64,000 bases of DNA from Haematobia irritans (Eukaryota; Arthropoda; Insecta; Diptera; Muscidae), in NCBI RefSeq assembly GCF_050003625.1, contig NC_134397.1, positions 96,079,562-96,143,561 of the forward strand, read 5' to 3'. How positions within the stretch are numbered: position 1 is the stretch's first letter; every line of letters begins with the position of its first letter. The notes beneath the pieces are model-generated. The model had not been told where the DNA came from. It saw nothing but the letters and a program-made list of their open reading frames with translations, and ran no database searches. Positions 32,681 to 43,499 of the stretch are shown here, piece by piece. The position numbers were made by a program, and so were the translations under genes.

Positions 32681-33889
32681 ATGGAATCTATTAAGGAACT
32701 ATTCGCTGGGGAACTTCCCGATTATGACGTAGATATGCTCTCTGATGAAGAACGCGAAGAAATATATGAACTTAGTCAACATGCTGCTGACGGTGCTCCA
32801 ATCAATGTAGCATCGACCGGAAACACCAATGCAAAGTCTAATGTAGCGGTGGCATCTACTGGCCCATCGCACTCTACTGAACAAGTAAATCCTGTTGCTG
32901 GACCATCTGTCCAAATTCTTCAAGCCGCGCAACCGTCTACTACGGTACCGTCTGAAGTTAGGCATCTTCAAGCCGCGCAGCCGTCTACTACGGCCCCGAT
33001 AGTTTGTAGGCCACTTCAAGCCGCGCAACCGTCTACTACGGTCCCGTTAGCTAATGATACTCAACGATCTGGACCACACTCGGGCTCGAATGGTAGAAAA
33101 ATTAGAAATTGTGTGGTTTGCAGTAGAAGGCATCCCCTTTACTACTGTCCCTCATTTAAGAGATTGAGCCATGAAAAGAAGCTTCGCACCGTTGTGCTCC
33201 ACCGGTTGTGTTCGAACTGTTTCGGAAACGGTAATAGCTTCCATCAATGTCCAGTCCCTCAGAAATGTCGCATTTGTTCTGAGAGGCATCATACCCTCCT
33301 CCATCCTCCTAATGGTACGAAGTCCGTTCGTACCCATGGTCCGTCTCGTTCACGAAATTATCCGTCCGCTTGTGTAGCCCCTCCCGCTGTCTGTCCGACT
33401 CTTAGGTTGCCCACAAGTATCCAATATGTTACCTCGTTGGCACCAAGTTTAATAGTCCATTTGTTCTTTGGAAATCGGGCTGTACCAGCGAGGGCACTAT
33501 TGGATCCTTGTGGACGCGTTAGCCAAATTTGTTCTTCACTTGTCCGCTATTTTAGAATTCCTACGTCGTCTGTAGATAGCGATAATTTCTGTCGTCTCAC
33601 TATCCATTCCATACATAACCCTAACCAAAAAGTAAATGTTACGCTGCGGGTGGGCGATTTGTCCCATGTTCGGTCTCCCTCCGAATCAGTCTCGGAAACA
33701 CTGGTCGAGCACTTCCCGGGCTTTCAATTAGCGGATCCCGAATTTTACCGCAGCAGAGGTGTGGCTCTGATCTTGGGACCGGATATCTATCCACAAGTTA
33801 TGCGCGGTCAGATCCATTCGAGTCCGGGTCAACCCCTAGCCCAATACACTATCTTTGGGTGGGTCATATCGGGTCCATGCTCTTCGTAA
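32681..33889 (+). CDS. Additional intact ORF in BEL env position: zinc knuckles plus protease-like domain
   Basis: 402 residues, no interruption, ATG 28 bp after the pol stop. The N-terminal 60 residues are acidic (LPDYDVDMLSDEEREEIYEL). Three imperfect repeats of LQAAQPSTT-V/A-P lie near residues 86-125. CCHC/H-type knuckles follow at about 145-210 (CVVCSRRHPLYYC, CSNCFGNGNSFHQC, CRICSERHHTLLH), in the same order and spacing as the element's own Gag. The C-terminal domain (VPARALLDPCGRVSQICSSLVRYFRI...ALILGPDIYPQVM...QYTIFGWVISGP) parallels the protease/linker domain of the BEL polyprotein and stops where RT would begin. No signal peptide or membrane segment is visible, so it is not an env. 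It is either a duplicated Gag-Pro module kept as a third ORF or a piece of a second BEL lineage. Function unknown. Confidence 0.85.
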   Translation: MESIKELFAGELPDYDVDMLSDEEREEIYELSQHAADGAPINVASTGNTNAKSNVAVASTGPSHSTEQVNPVAGPSVQILQAAQPSTTVPSEVRHLQAAQPSTTAPIVCRPLQAAQPSTTVPLANDTQRSGPHSGSNGRKIRNCVVCSRRHPLYYCPSFKRLSHEKKLRTVVLHRLCSNCFGNGNSFHQCPVPQKCRICSERHHTLLHPPNGTKSVRTHGPSRSRNYPSACVAPPAVCPTLRLPTSIQYVTSLAPSLIVHLFFGNRAVPARALLDPCGRVSQICSSLVRYFRIPTSSVDSDNFCRLTIHSIHNPNQKVNVTLRVGDLSHVRSPSESVSETLVEHFPGFQLADPEFYRSRGVALILGPDIYPQVMRGQIHSSPGQPLAQYTIFGWVISGPCSS

Positions 33890-34143
33890 GGAGATCTGCT
33901 ATTCCAATAAAATGCGTGTTTACTACACGCACTGGATTTACTATCCAACTTGTTTTTGAAAAAAAAAACTGAAATAAAATGCTCACATGAAAACAAATGA
34001 ACTATCGCTTGTTAATTTTATTATTTATTTAATTATTTTGAATTTATATTTTGATTTAATTCCTTTTTGATTGTAATTAGAATAATGCTAAATTTTTACT
34101 AATTTTATTCCAACATACCAGGATGTTGCAAGGCGGGCGGCAA
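33890..34143 (+). other. BEL 3' untranslated region with polypurine tract
   Basis: AT-rich non-coding sequence ending in the purine-rich aaggcgggcggcaa immediately before the 3' LTR, the expected place of the plus-strand primer. Confidence 0.7.
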
Positions 34144-34453
34144 TGTTTAAGTTCAAACGTAACGTATATTTTCCCCTTTTTAATTGTATCCTACTTTCCT
34201 AACTACGGTTCGTTACATCCTTGCGCGTGCGTACTATTTTCTGTCAATTGCTTGTCTCCTTGCCCCATTCTGTTTTGTTCGTTTGTTTTTATGCTACTTC
34301 TTGTTGGGAGCTTTCTGTGTTCACAACACAACAAAGGTAAAGATAATTGTTCACGACAATTATTCAATAAAAATACCATAATCGACACAAATTCTAAACC
34401 CTAGTGTTTTATTTATTATTCTTTTTTTTCATAATTTCAAACCCGCATATTCA
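34144..34453 (+). repeat. 3' LTR of BEL element (310 bp)
   Basis: Starts tgtttaagttcaaacg and ends cccgcatattca. Contains caataaaaatacc (polyadenylation-type signal) in the 67 bp absent from the 5' LTR. Followed by atgag (34,454-34,458). Confidence 0.93.
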
Positions 34454-34458
34454 ATGAG

Positions 34459-35116
34459 TTTATATAGAATACTTCATTATTTCTCTAATTGTTTCAGGTA
34501 CTAAAATGAAGAATTAAAAAATTATATTTCATTACATGGTGTTAATTTTTAACAATTTTCATTATTGCTTCCATTTTTCCTACGATGAATAAAAAGAGGA
34601 TAAATCCAAACAGCGAGTTCAAATGAACTACTCTTCTGTTCCACGTGGTCATAATTTTTATTCACAAAAAACATTGTATTAAGAACTTTCATCATAAGTT
34701 TTTATAATAAAGTACTTTTGCTTAAAGAAAGTTTAATTTTAATATATGAAAATTTTCATAATAGTAAAACGGTTTGTTGTTCCTTTAATTATTTAATTTC
34801 TCTGTACTGTGGAATGATTGATTTAAAAATAGTTTAGTTGTCGATATTTTAAAGAGACTGTTAACCAATTTTTATTATCGGGTTTCACCAAAAATAATCA
34901 AGTAAACCAAAATAATACTGACTTTTTAACTTGGTAGGGGTATATAAATCTTATGGTGTTGTAAAAATGAACTAAACTACAATGTTATAGATGAACTAAA
35001 ATTTAAGAGAATTATAAACTAGACAAGTTGAAAAAAATCTTAAGGGCTAAATCATGGTCAATATTACTACAGTTTAGTTCATTTTGCAATGGAAAGTGGT
35101 TCAATGTTTTTTCAGT
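34459..35116 (+). repeat. Large dispersed repeat, copy A, right part
   Basis: Resumes after the BEL element with tttctctaattgtttcag|g and is collinear with 52,430-53,173, including tgttccacgtggtcat and ttgcaatggaaag. Ends tttttcagtg like copy B, where adjoining MITE sequence begins. Confidence 0.8.
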
Positions 35117-35495
35117 GCAAGCATATAATGTTCATAAACTAGCATAACATGTTTAGGACATATATATTCATATGTTAGAACATATTATGTTTGTTTTAAA
35201 ATGTTTCTAAATATAATATGCTTAGATGCAAACATATATTAATTTAGAAAACACCTATCAACATATATGTGTTTAGAAAGAGAGACCTTAGAGAGTATGC
35301 TGCAAGTAAAATAATGGAAGTAACAAATTGGCGCCTTAAAAATATATCCACACAAAGAAAATTTCATTAAAATTTTTTCTACATGCCCTAAGGTGAAACA
35401 TAATATGTTTGAACAATACAAACAATCCTGAAAATATATATGCTTGAAGCAAAGTGTGTTTGGGGTATATGATACAGAAGCGATTTTTTTTTTGA
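35117..35495. mobile_element. Truncated AACATATTATG-type MITE (family C)
   Basis: Shares caagcatataatgttcataa, aacatattatgtttg and the right end tgatacagaagcgatttttt with 42,660-43,466. The left end is missing. Family C copies are flanked by TA. Confidence 0.75.
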
Positions 35496-36424
35496 GGTTG
35501 CAGGGACCAGGATGACTATTGCTGAACTAGAGCAAGAAGGCCAACTTTCAAAAAAACTTTCCCTGAGAAAAGAAATGTTGGAGGACTATATAGTCAGATA
35601 TGTTTCAGTTATATAAGAAGAACTTCTTACAATTAAAACGATCAACGTCTTCAAGCGATTTAAAATATCTACAAGTTTCTTCAAAGAAAATCCTCGTACA
35701 TGGGAATCTAACAGCGAATTCAAAAGAGAAAAAGAAATTGTTAAAAAATTAAGTGTTGTAAATGACTGCGCGAAAGAGGAATTAAACTTATTCAGTAATA
35801 CCATGGCAAAATCACTAAGGATGAACAGCAAAAGTAGCATTTGACAAAAGTAGTTTTCAATCCATTTTTTTTGCAAATACAAGTACCTCATTTTTTACAT
35901 TTCAGATCGTGCAATGCTACAGAAAACAATTTCCAAAACATACCGATTTAAGGTCTCTAAGCAAAAAATTTGAATTATAAATAATTATTTCTTAAACGAA
36001 ATTACTAATATTGCAATCTACATAAATATTGCAATCTACAAGATGCTAAATTAAAATACTGTCAAACTAGTTTGTGTAAACTTAGGCTAATAAGGATTCA
36101 CTGTCAAAAAAAAAACATAATAATTATACCACAAATAAAAAACAACTCTTTTTTCTGTCTTTTTTTATTGTTCTTGACTTGCAAAAAGTATGTAACTTGA
36201 TTTATTTATATTGAAGCTAATTACAGAGCACTTTTCAAACATATCATAGTATCCTCTATAGCTTGAACTTTGACCTCGTTTTAAAGATGTCCGATTTTGT
36301 TCAAATTTTAAACATAAACTTATAAGACTGAATGTAACTAAATTCCGCACGTCTCTCCCTTGAATTTGAAAAACTAAATTCGTCCATACAAACCGCGGTC
36401 ACCCTAATGTCACATAGATGTGTA
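35496..36424. other. Mostly unassigned; possible 33-codon exon-like ORF at 35,512
   Basis: Just after ttgcag there is a short ATG frame (MTIAELEQEGQLSKKLSLRK..., 33 codons, 35,512-35,613) with coding-like composition. No homologue is recognised. The rest (35,620-36,424) is AT-rich with no identified feature. It could be a fragment of a host or transposon exon. Confidence 0.3.
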
Positions 36425-36489
36425 CGAGGGAAACTTCGGAAACTTCTTAGCCTTTCAATGAAAGAGAATAGTTAGTTTTTCAAAAATAT

Positions 36490-36831
36490 TTTTATTTTTC
36501 AATATAATCTCCTGAATCTTCAATAGACTTAGTCCAACGCTTTTCTAGCAATTCTATCCCTTGCTTAAAATAGTTTTCCTCAAGGTCTTCAAAATAGTGG
36601 TTTACAACTGTAATTGCATCTTCAGCTGAGGTAAAACGCTTGCCAGCAAGGATTTTTTTTTAGATTTGGGAACAAGTTAAAGTCACTGGGAGCTAAATCT
36701 GGAAAATAAGGTGGGTGGTCAAGCAACTCGTGCTTTAATTCGTTGATTTTAGCCATTGTTAAAACACTCTTGTGCGCTGATGCGTTGTCTTGATGAAAAT
36801 TTATTTGTTTGTGTTGTAAGCCAGGACGTTT
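36490..36831 (-). pseudogene. mariner transposase, C-terminal half
   Basis: Minus strand: INFHQDNASAHKSVLTMAKINELKHELL...HPPYFPDLAPSDFNLF, i.e. the second and third catalytic Asp regions of the D,D34D mariner family. The frame is broken around 36,655-36,665 (T run). Joined in gene order to 41,200-41,840 across the LINE. Inactive. Confidence 0.88.
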
Positions 36832-37088
36832 TATTTATTTATTTTTTATTTATTTTTATTTAATAATTTGTAAAACTAGTACAACAAGATGATACATCTT
36901 ATAAATTACAGTACTAGATTCATGTTTTATCAGAAATAATGTGTAAATGTGTTGGTGTAGGAGGAAACAAATAAATATTAATATAAATATGAATATGAAA
37001 ATTAATTAATATAACATTTTTCTTTTTAATAATTGAATATTTTTATAAGTTAGCAATATTTTATATTGTGAACAAGATTGTTAAACAG

Positions 37089-39836
37089 TTAAGAAAATAT
37101 TTTAAATAATTCATTTTTAAAGCGGATAGCATTGCTTGTAGTTTGCAGTTTGAAGGGTAAGGAGTTCCAAAGACGAATAGTGTATATGAAGAATTGCCTT
37201 TCGGATACTAGTGATCGTATCATAGGATGTATTATTTTCAGTCCTCTGTTCGAACGGGCAAACTGGATACAGCTATAGAGGTTTGGTGGGCTTTTAGTAT
37301 AAACTATTTTATGAAGTTGAACCAGACATTTTACTTTCAACAAGTTTTCGAATTTAATATTGAATATTTTATATGCATACTCTGATATTCGGTCATAGCG
37401 TCGCTTGTTGAAAATATATCGAGCAATGTTGTTGTAGGCAATTTTTAATTTTTGGGAGTCTGAATAGTTTGAGCTTGCAAAGATTTCACATCCGTACAAA
37501 AGTTTTGGAATTAGAAATGTTTTTGCTAACAACATTCGAATAGGTTGCGGCGTACTTGTCCGAACAGCCCATAGATTTCGTAGCATTCCGTGAACATTTC
37601 CGACTGCGCTAAGAATATGATCTGACCATGTAAGTTTTGAATTAAATATTATTCCCAAATTCTTATGCGATTGAACAAAATCAATTGCAACATTTTCAAT
37701 GCATAGTTTAGTAGAGATACTTTCAATTTCCACTGTTTTATTTTTTGCAATAGCCAAATATTTTGTTTTTGAGGGATTTAAATGGAGACCATTATTACGA
37801 GCCCAATTTTGTATGAGATTTAGGTCTGAGTTTATATCATTTATGCATGATTCAATAGTGTGTATATGGGCACTTGTGTAAACTTGTACGTCATCAGCAT
37901 ACATATGTAAGTTACATGTTTGTGGTATTTCCGTCAAATCATTGATATAAATAGTGAAAAGAATTGGACCAAGGATTGATCCCTGAGGAACTCCTCGGGA
38001 TATTTTATTAGGTATAGATCGTTTGTTGTTTAAAAACACTATCTGTGAGCGAGATTTAAGATATGATGATATTAGCTTGCAAGCGTTTTCAGAAAAAAAG
38101 AATAATTTCTCAAGTTTGGATAGCAGCATTTTATGGTCAACCGTGTCGAACGCTTTGCTATGGTCGAGAAGTACTAGAAATGATACCATTTTTTCATCAA
38201 GTCGTTGGCGTATAGTTTCTATAACTTCGGTGAGCGCTGAAATACAGTTCCTTTGCTTCCGGAATCCAGATTGTTTTTCAGATAGAAGTTTGAAATTGTC
38301 CAGGTATTTTATTATCTGCTCATTCATTATGCGCTCTAAAACCTTTGAAAGAAAAGGTAATATTGCAATTGGTCTGAACTCATTTTTAGCTTTAGGAAGT
38401 GGTATTATTTTCGCGACTTTCCATTCAGTTGGGAAGGTAGACTTAGTTAGGCAAGTATTAAGTAAATATGTAAAAAAAGGAAGCAGCTGGGGTAATACTA
38501 TTTTCAGAAATTTAGGACTTAATTCATCGACGCCAGTTGCATTCGACTTTATTGAATAAAAACTTTTTAATACTTCATTCTTATCAACGCAGCGAAAGGA
38601 GAAAGTATTCTCAGGCTGAACAAAATCAATTTCGGAGTACATATTTCTTCAAGGTTCTGCTGTATTTATCGTTGAAAATGTTTCATTTAGTTTATTTACA
38701 TCGATTTCATTACTCACATTCGTCTTTTTATTTCCAATACCAATGTTGCGTATCTCTTTCCATTTCGATTTGCTGTCTAAGGCGGTTTTGAATTTTTGAC
38801 TGTAATAGTTTGATTTAGCATTTTCAATTGTTTTGACCACAACCCTCCTCGCAGATTTGTACATCTCATATAGGTATGGTGTTTTGAAACGTTTCCATCT
38901 CTTATATGCAAGATCTCTGGTAACAATTTGATGTTTAATTTCGTTATTGAACCAGGGGGGTTGTTTATTTTGTATACGAATTGTTTTTACAGGTACACAA
39001 GTATCATAAATTGCATTCAAGTTCTCTTGGATAAACGTCAGTTGTTTATTTACGTCCACAAAGTCATATATCCTTGTCCAGTGTACAGATTCGATGTATT
39101 GGTTCAGCAAACGATAATCAAGGTTTTTGAAATCTCGAAAAGTTACGTACGATTCCGTATTTTCAATGGGAATATCATATGTTATAAAGAGCAAGTCATG
39201 TTTAGAAAAACCGGGAGCGCATAGTTGGTCATAGAGCAAAATTTTTGATTTCTGATTAACAAAAATAACATCCAATAAGGTAGCACTTGTACTGGTAAAA
39301 TGAGTGGGAGTTTCCGTGTTTACAGGGTGGAAGTCAAACGTTTGCAGGTTCTGTGTTAGCGTATTAGATTGAAGCAGGTTGCTGTTTAGGTCTCCAAGCA
39401 AGATAATATCATCATAGCTAAGAGAAATATTTTCTAAAACTTGCATAACATGTTCAAATGCAATTCGATCATTTGGTCTATATATACAGCCAATAAGAAT
39501 TCTGAAGTTTGTGTGGGTACATAATTCAGCAAAGATATACTCGATTGGACGGTCACTCGCAGAGCGCAGTTTAATATTGCAAATCAATGTTGATCTTACG
39601 TATATCGCAACTCCACCTGCGTTGGATAGTCTATCAGATCGATGAAGTGAGTAGCCTTCCAAACTATATATATCATCACAAATCTTTGGATGAAACCATG
39701 TTTCAGAAACACATATCACGTCAACATCTGAATTTATGAATACATAGCGAAATTCATCCATTTTATTATTTAAGCTCTGCGCATTTATATGTGCAATTTT
39801 TAAACCCAGTTTCTGTTTACATAGTATCCTAATCAT
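37089..39836 (-). pseudogene. LINE ORF2: endonuclease and RT with one TGA
   Basis: ATG at 39,836 (MIRILCKQKLGLKIAHINAQSLNNK). One frame extends to 37,089, interrupted only by TGA at 38,649-38,651. Endonuclease motifs: HINAQSL, CVSETWFHP, GGVAIYVR, LLGDLNSN, FSKHDLLFI. RT motifs: FRPIAILPFLSKVLE, LLDHSKAFDTVDH, RGVPQGSILGPILF, MYADDVQVY, HKNLGIIF. The C-terminus has the usual conserved SLPFKLQ-type ending. No RNase H domain. The stop lies in the linker between endonuclease and RT; a CGA-to-TGA change would explain it. Confidence 0.9.
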
Positions 39837-40047
39837 ATGCCTTAGCTTGCTTTGGAACCGATTGCGATGTGGTCACTCATTGGTATAAAAAGTAGCAATG
39901 CTAATTATAATGAAGTGATTGTAAAGGATATTGCTTTGCATAGAATACATTAAGTCATTGTAAAAAGTTGAATTTTGGGTTAATGGTTTATGTGATTTAG
40001 TTTGAAGTAGGTTAATAATAATACAAAAATAATGGTTGTTTTTTGAA

Positions 40048-41049
40048 CTATTGTAAATCATTTGTAGTATTGTTTTGGGGAGCCTCCAAAGAGTTTTCAG
40101 GCCAATTGTTTTCCCGAAATAAACAGAGTAATTTGTCGATGTTTTCCACATATATTGGTCTATCAGATCGGGTACGTTTGATATATATCTGACCGCGAAA
40201 CGAATACGCCGCCTCGATATGTTTTTGTTTCTTATATTGGAGAGCTTTTTGTAATAATTTATAATTTGAGGATGTCAGGTTCTCATTTATATAAATTGGG
40301 TTGTTAGAATCGAAGCCAATGTGTTGTAATAGTAATTTAGTTTTGTTGTGTCGCTTAAAAAGTGCAATACTTTTTAATACATAGTTTTTGTCATAAGGCG
40401 AAAAAAAATTAACAATAATAGTGGAATCTTTATTGTTGCTCTTATTGTTATTTTTGATGTTCAATCGATATATTGATTTAATTGGTGGTGCTGAGATATT
40501 TATTCCTGTACATAGATTGGAAAAAATAGCCATTAAGTTTTCGCCACTATAGAACGGTATGCCATTCATCCGAAGATCACTCGCAACTAATATATTTTCG
40601 TGTTTCTGTTGCAGTTTTTTTAACTCAAGTATCTCACATTTCATTTCAGATAACATATTTTCAGGATTTAGCATCTTAAGTTTATTAATTTCTGTTTGTA
40701 TGCATACAATTTTATCTGCGACTGTTTCCAATTTGACAACTCTCTCAGAGAGATTATTAATTTCTAGCTGCAAATGTAACATTCTGCTATCAAGATCATT
40801 TACAATGCGATTCTCCCACTCACTGAATTTGTTATCAATAGTTTGCATTAGTTTATCGAATCGTTTGTCAATTAGCATTGCTATACGTTGTGGGGATTCA
40901 AAGTTTACACGACGCGGAGTTGGGTTTGTATTAGTGTTCTCACTAAAGGATTGTTGTTGTTGCAAATCTCTCAGGCGTTTTGGCGCTAATAATAAAGAGT
41001 CTCTCTCAATATGATTTTTGTTTTGCATTTCAAAACTTTCATTTTCCAT
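40048..41049 (-). CDS. LINE ORF1: coiled coil plus RNA-binding-like domain, intact
   Basis: 333 residues, ATG at 41,049. A Gln/Asn-rich N-terminus precedes a long heptad-rich coiled coil (about residues 55-150: FDKLMQTIDNKFSEWENRI...LQLEINNLSERVVKLE...). A C-terminal globular domain follows (DLRMNGIPFYSGENLMAIF...STIIVNFFSPYDKNYVLKSI) that resembles the RRM-like region of L1-type ORF1 proteins. No zinc knuckle. Expected to trimerise and coat LINE RNA. The family assignment rests on architecture only. Confidence 0.8.
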   Translation of the reverse strand: MENESFEMQNKNHIERDSLLLAPKRLRDLQQQQSFSENTNTNPTPRRVNFESPQRIAMLIDKRFDKLMQTIDNKFSEWENRIVNDLDSRMLHLQLEINNLSERVVKLETVADKIVCIQTEINKLKMLNPENMLSEMKCEILELKKLQQKHENILVASDLRMNGIPFYSGENLMAIFSNLCTGINISAPPIKSIYRLNIKNNNKSNNKDSTIIVNFFSPYDKNYVLKSIALFKRHNKTKLLLQHIGFDSNNPIYINENLTSSNYKLLQKALQYKKQKHIEAAYSFRGQIYIKRTRSDRPIYVENIDKLLCLFRENNWPENSLEAPQNNTTNDLQ

Positions 41050-41120
41050 TTTGTTGTTGTTTTATTTTAGTGAGCGAAAATGTGAGCGAAAATGTATGGT
41101 TCTTGTTCTTCCCGTTTAAA

Positions 41121-41200
41121 TCTTTGTTTTTCTCGAATTTGTACATTTAATTGATCCAAATCTTTGTTTTTCTCGAATTTGTACATTTAATTGATCCAAA
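41121..41200. repeat. Exact 40-bp tandem duplication at LINE 5' junction
   Basis: The 40 bp beginning tctttgtttttctcgaattt occurs twice back to back. It encodes the mariner segment DQLNVQIREK on the minus strand. Confidence 0.92.
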
Positions 41201-41842
41201 AGTTTGCAATAGTAGTCTGAATTTATTGTTTTACCCTTTTGCAGATAGTCAATCAATAAAATACCTTTGAAGTTCCAAAAACCCGTTGTCATAACCTTAC
41301 AAGCCGACTGAATTGTTTTTGTCTTCTTTGGGGCACTTCCTCCAGCTTCAGTCCATTGTATAGATTGTTCTTTTGTCTCTGAAGTATAGTGATGAATCCA
41401 TGTCTAATCACCAGTTATGAAACGACCCTTAAAATCAATTTTATTTCGCTTAAAACGACTCAAACAAGCTTGAGAAATGTTCATTCTTACGCGTTTTTGA
41501 TCGACATGCGGCACCCATCTTGTAGAAAGCTTTTTTATCTGTAGTTCTTCATGCAAAATTAAATGGACTCGATCATTTGAGATGCCCATGATATTAGCAA
41601 TTTCACGCACGTTTATTCATCGATCATTTAATACCATATCATGAACTTTGGCTACAATTTCTGTTGTTGTTGCTGTTTTTGAACATCCACTACGTGGTTC
41701 ATCTTCAATTTTTTTACTGTTGCATATGAAGGAGCACTTTCACCTAACTCATTCACCATATCATTATGAATTTCTTATCCCGATAAGTCTTTTTTATGTA
41801 AATATTTAATGACAGTACGCATTTCTAATTTTTCCATTGTAA
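41161..41842 (-). pseudogene. mariner transposase, N-terminal and middle part
   Basis: Minus strand: MEKLEMRTVIKYLHKKDLSG then TAA, a shortened helix-turn-helix region, ISNDRVHLILHEELQIKKLSTRWVP, FKGRFITGD, then WIHHYTSETKEQSIQWTEAGGSAPKK and FWNFKGILLIDYLQKGKT. The first catalytic Asp region (ITGD.TW) contains a stop at 41,404-41,406. Multiple stops and a deletion make it non-functional. It resumes at 36,831 beyond the LINE. Confidence 0.88.
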
Positions 41843-42012
41843 AAAAAATTGCGGATCCGTCTTTTTTGAACACCTGCTTCTGTATGAAGGAGATCGAAAC
41901 AAAATTTAAAATGTGTTCATAACAGAGATGGAAGTTTCCGAAACACTTAATTTTTTTCTGTTTATACCGCGCTTTTTGTGCTAGGCTAAGAAGTTTCCGA
42001 ACTGCCCTCGTA

Positions 42013-42659
42013 TTAGAAAATATCAATATATTTAGATTTAATTGGATTAAAACCGCTGAATTAATGATAAATTCGCGAACGTGTATATTTATAATTATAA
42101 TTTTACCCAATAGAGTAAAAGCCATTCTTGCAAATTTTGTACTGAATAATTTTTATTAGAAAATTACGCAAACAAACCTATTGTTGTCCAATTTTCGTAA
42201 ATGTAATTCTGTTCCATTAGCAATCTGAAGATTTATTTTTATCGCGCGTATAATAATGTTTTGATACCATGTTTGTTATTGTATTTTTTTTTTTTTTTTT
42301 GATGTTAAAAAATAATACCACATTCAAAACTTTATTTTCTTAATTTTTTTTTTGCTTACACTGAAAAAACCCATGCCCGGTTCCAAAGATTTTGTCGTTA
42401 CACTAATGAATTTTGTATTAATTCCGTGTCAAATTTGAATGTATTCGTTTTTTCAGTTTTTTCTTTATGAGCTATCAAAGTCCTTTAAAAACGTGCTAAC
42501 GACAACTTAAATTTCCAAATTCAGACTCGACTTCAAGTAGAAATTATTCTACGTATCAAGTAAAAAACGTCTTTAAAATATCTTCTATTTGTGAACGCTT
42601 TTTTGCTTTTTGGTCAAGATACAAAAAGTCCACAACTTTAAAGATTATTTCATTAACTA
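42013..42659. other. Unassigned AT-rich stretch
   Basis: No ORF or repeat family recognised. An acactgaaaaaa motif at 42,358 resembles the start of a TA-flanked MITE whose other end was not found. Confidence 0.4.
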
Positions 42660-43466
42660 CACGGACGAAAAAGACTGTTTTTCATATGTTTGGGTGTAAA
42701 AATTATATGTTTGGAACTCAAATTTTTAAACACAATATTTTTAAGTGCAAGCATATAATGTTCATAAACTAGCATATGTTTGGGACATATATGTTAATAT
42801 GTTAGAACATATTATGTTTGGGACATAAAATGTTTGTAAATATAATATGCTTGGATGCAAACATATATTAATTTAGAAATAGCCTATAAACATATATGTG
42901 TTTAGTAGCTTGGAGCGCTATTTAACAGGGAGCGATATTGAATTAAGTTGGTGGTTGTTGCTTGTTATTACAAAATTAACATTTTATTTTTCCTTGGGCA
43001 ATTGATCAGCTACTTCTTTGATCCTTACAAACTGTGTGGTCCGCTGTTCGAATCCCCGTCCGGCAAAAGGTAAAATTAAAATAAAAAAATCATAAAATTG
43101 AATAATTTCTTCTACAATGTTTGTATTACAGAAAAAGGTGCTAAGAACTAAAAAATCTCGTGGAAGTGAGAAAGATGTGAGGGAATATACAATTAGGCAG
43201 AAACAAAATTTTGAGCATTCAGGTCGAAAACCTATGTTGTTAGCACCTATATTACCTGTTTATTTTCATAATTCATTATGATTGTAAATATATAAATAAA
43301 TAAATAAAATTTTGAGCACAATTGTTTAGACCAATATGCTTTCAAACATATTATATATTGGTAGAGATCAAACATATAAATGTTTGGGCAATACCCAAAA
43401 ATGTATATGCTTTAAGCAAAATATGTTTGGGAGTATATGTTACAGAAGCGATTTTTTGTGAGGGTG
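42660..43466. mobile_element. Family C MITE with internal tRNA-like module
   Basis: Starts cacggacgaaaaagactgtt and ends, inverted, caccctcacaaaaaatcgct; flanked by TA (42,658-42,659 and 43,467-43,468). AACATATTATG-type arms surround a ~300-bp module related to 23,960-24,470. No ORF. TA duplication suggests Tc1/mariner-type mobilisation. Confidence 0.8.
43000..43068 (+). other. tRNA-like module with box B
   Basis: Contains ctgttcgaatccccgtccgg (box B type) and a degraded box A. Followed by aaaaggtaaaatt as in the other copies. Relic of a tRNA-derived head. Confidence 0.5.
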
Positions 43467-43499
43467 TATATGTACACTACAACTGCATATCAGGTTAGA

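Larger units (their letters stand above)
25510..34453 (+). mobile_element. BEL/Pao LTR retrotransposon
   Basis: 8.9 kb element flanked by atgag. LTRs start tgtttaag and end catattca (25,510-25,752 and 34,144-34,453). It contains a 1.65-kb leader with tandem motifs, a gag-pol polyprotein in BEL order (gag, zinc knuckles, DUF1758-type protease, RT, RNase H, integrase, C-terminal DUF5641-like region), then an additional ORF before the 3' LTR. Pol carries three frame breaks and one stop, while the LTRs differ by one substitution plus a 67-bp length difference. The insertion is therefore young, or the breaks are partly assembly errors. Confidence 0.95.
36832..41120 (-). mobile_element. Near full-length LINE (jockey/CR1 group) inside mariner
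   Basis: The 3' end is an A-rich aataaataaa-type tail (36,832-36,870, complement). ORF2 is at 37,089-39,836 and ORF1 at 40,048-41,049. A 5' UTR holds two tttcgctcaca repeats (41,072-41,099). A 40-bp stretch of the mariner target is tandemly duplicated at the 5' junction (41,121-41,160 and 41,161-41,200). Only one in-frame stop disrupts the coding regions. Confidence 0.88.
36425..42010 (-). mobile_element. mariner transposon, split by a LINE
   Basis: Terminal inverted repeats cgaggg-aaacttcggaaac (36,425 on) and, inverted, cgagggcagttcggaaact at 42,010, each containing aaacttcttagcc. They are flanked by TA at 36,423-36,424 and 42,011-42,012. Without the nested LINE (36,832-41,120) the element is about 1.3 kb, the normal size for mariner. 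Confidence 0.92.

Noticed and set aside
32681..33889. Retroviral envelope-like protein
   Set aside because: Position fits env, but no signal peptide, fusion-type segment or transmembrane helix is visible; it has zinc knuckles and a protease-like domain instead.
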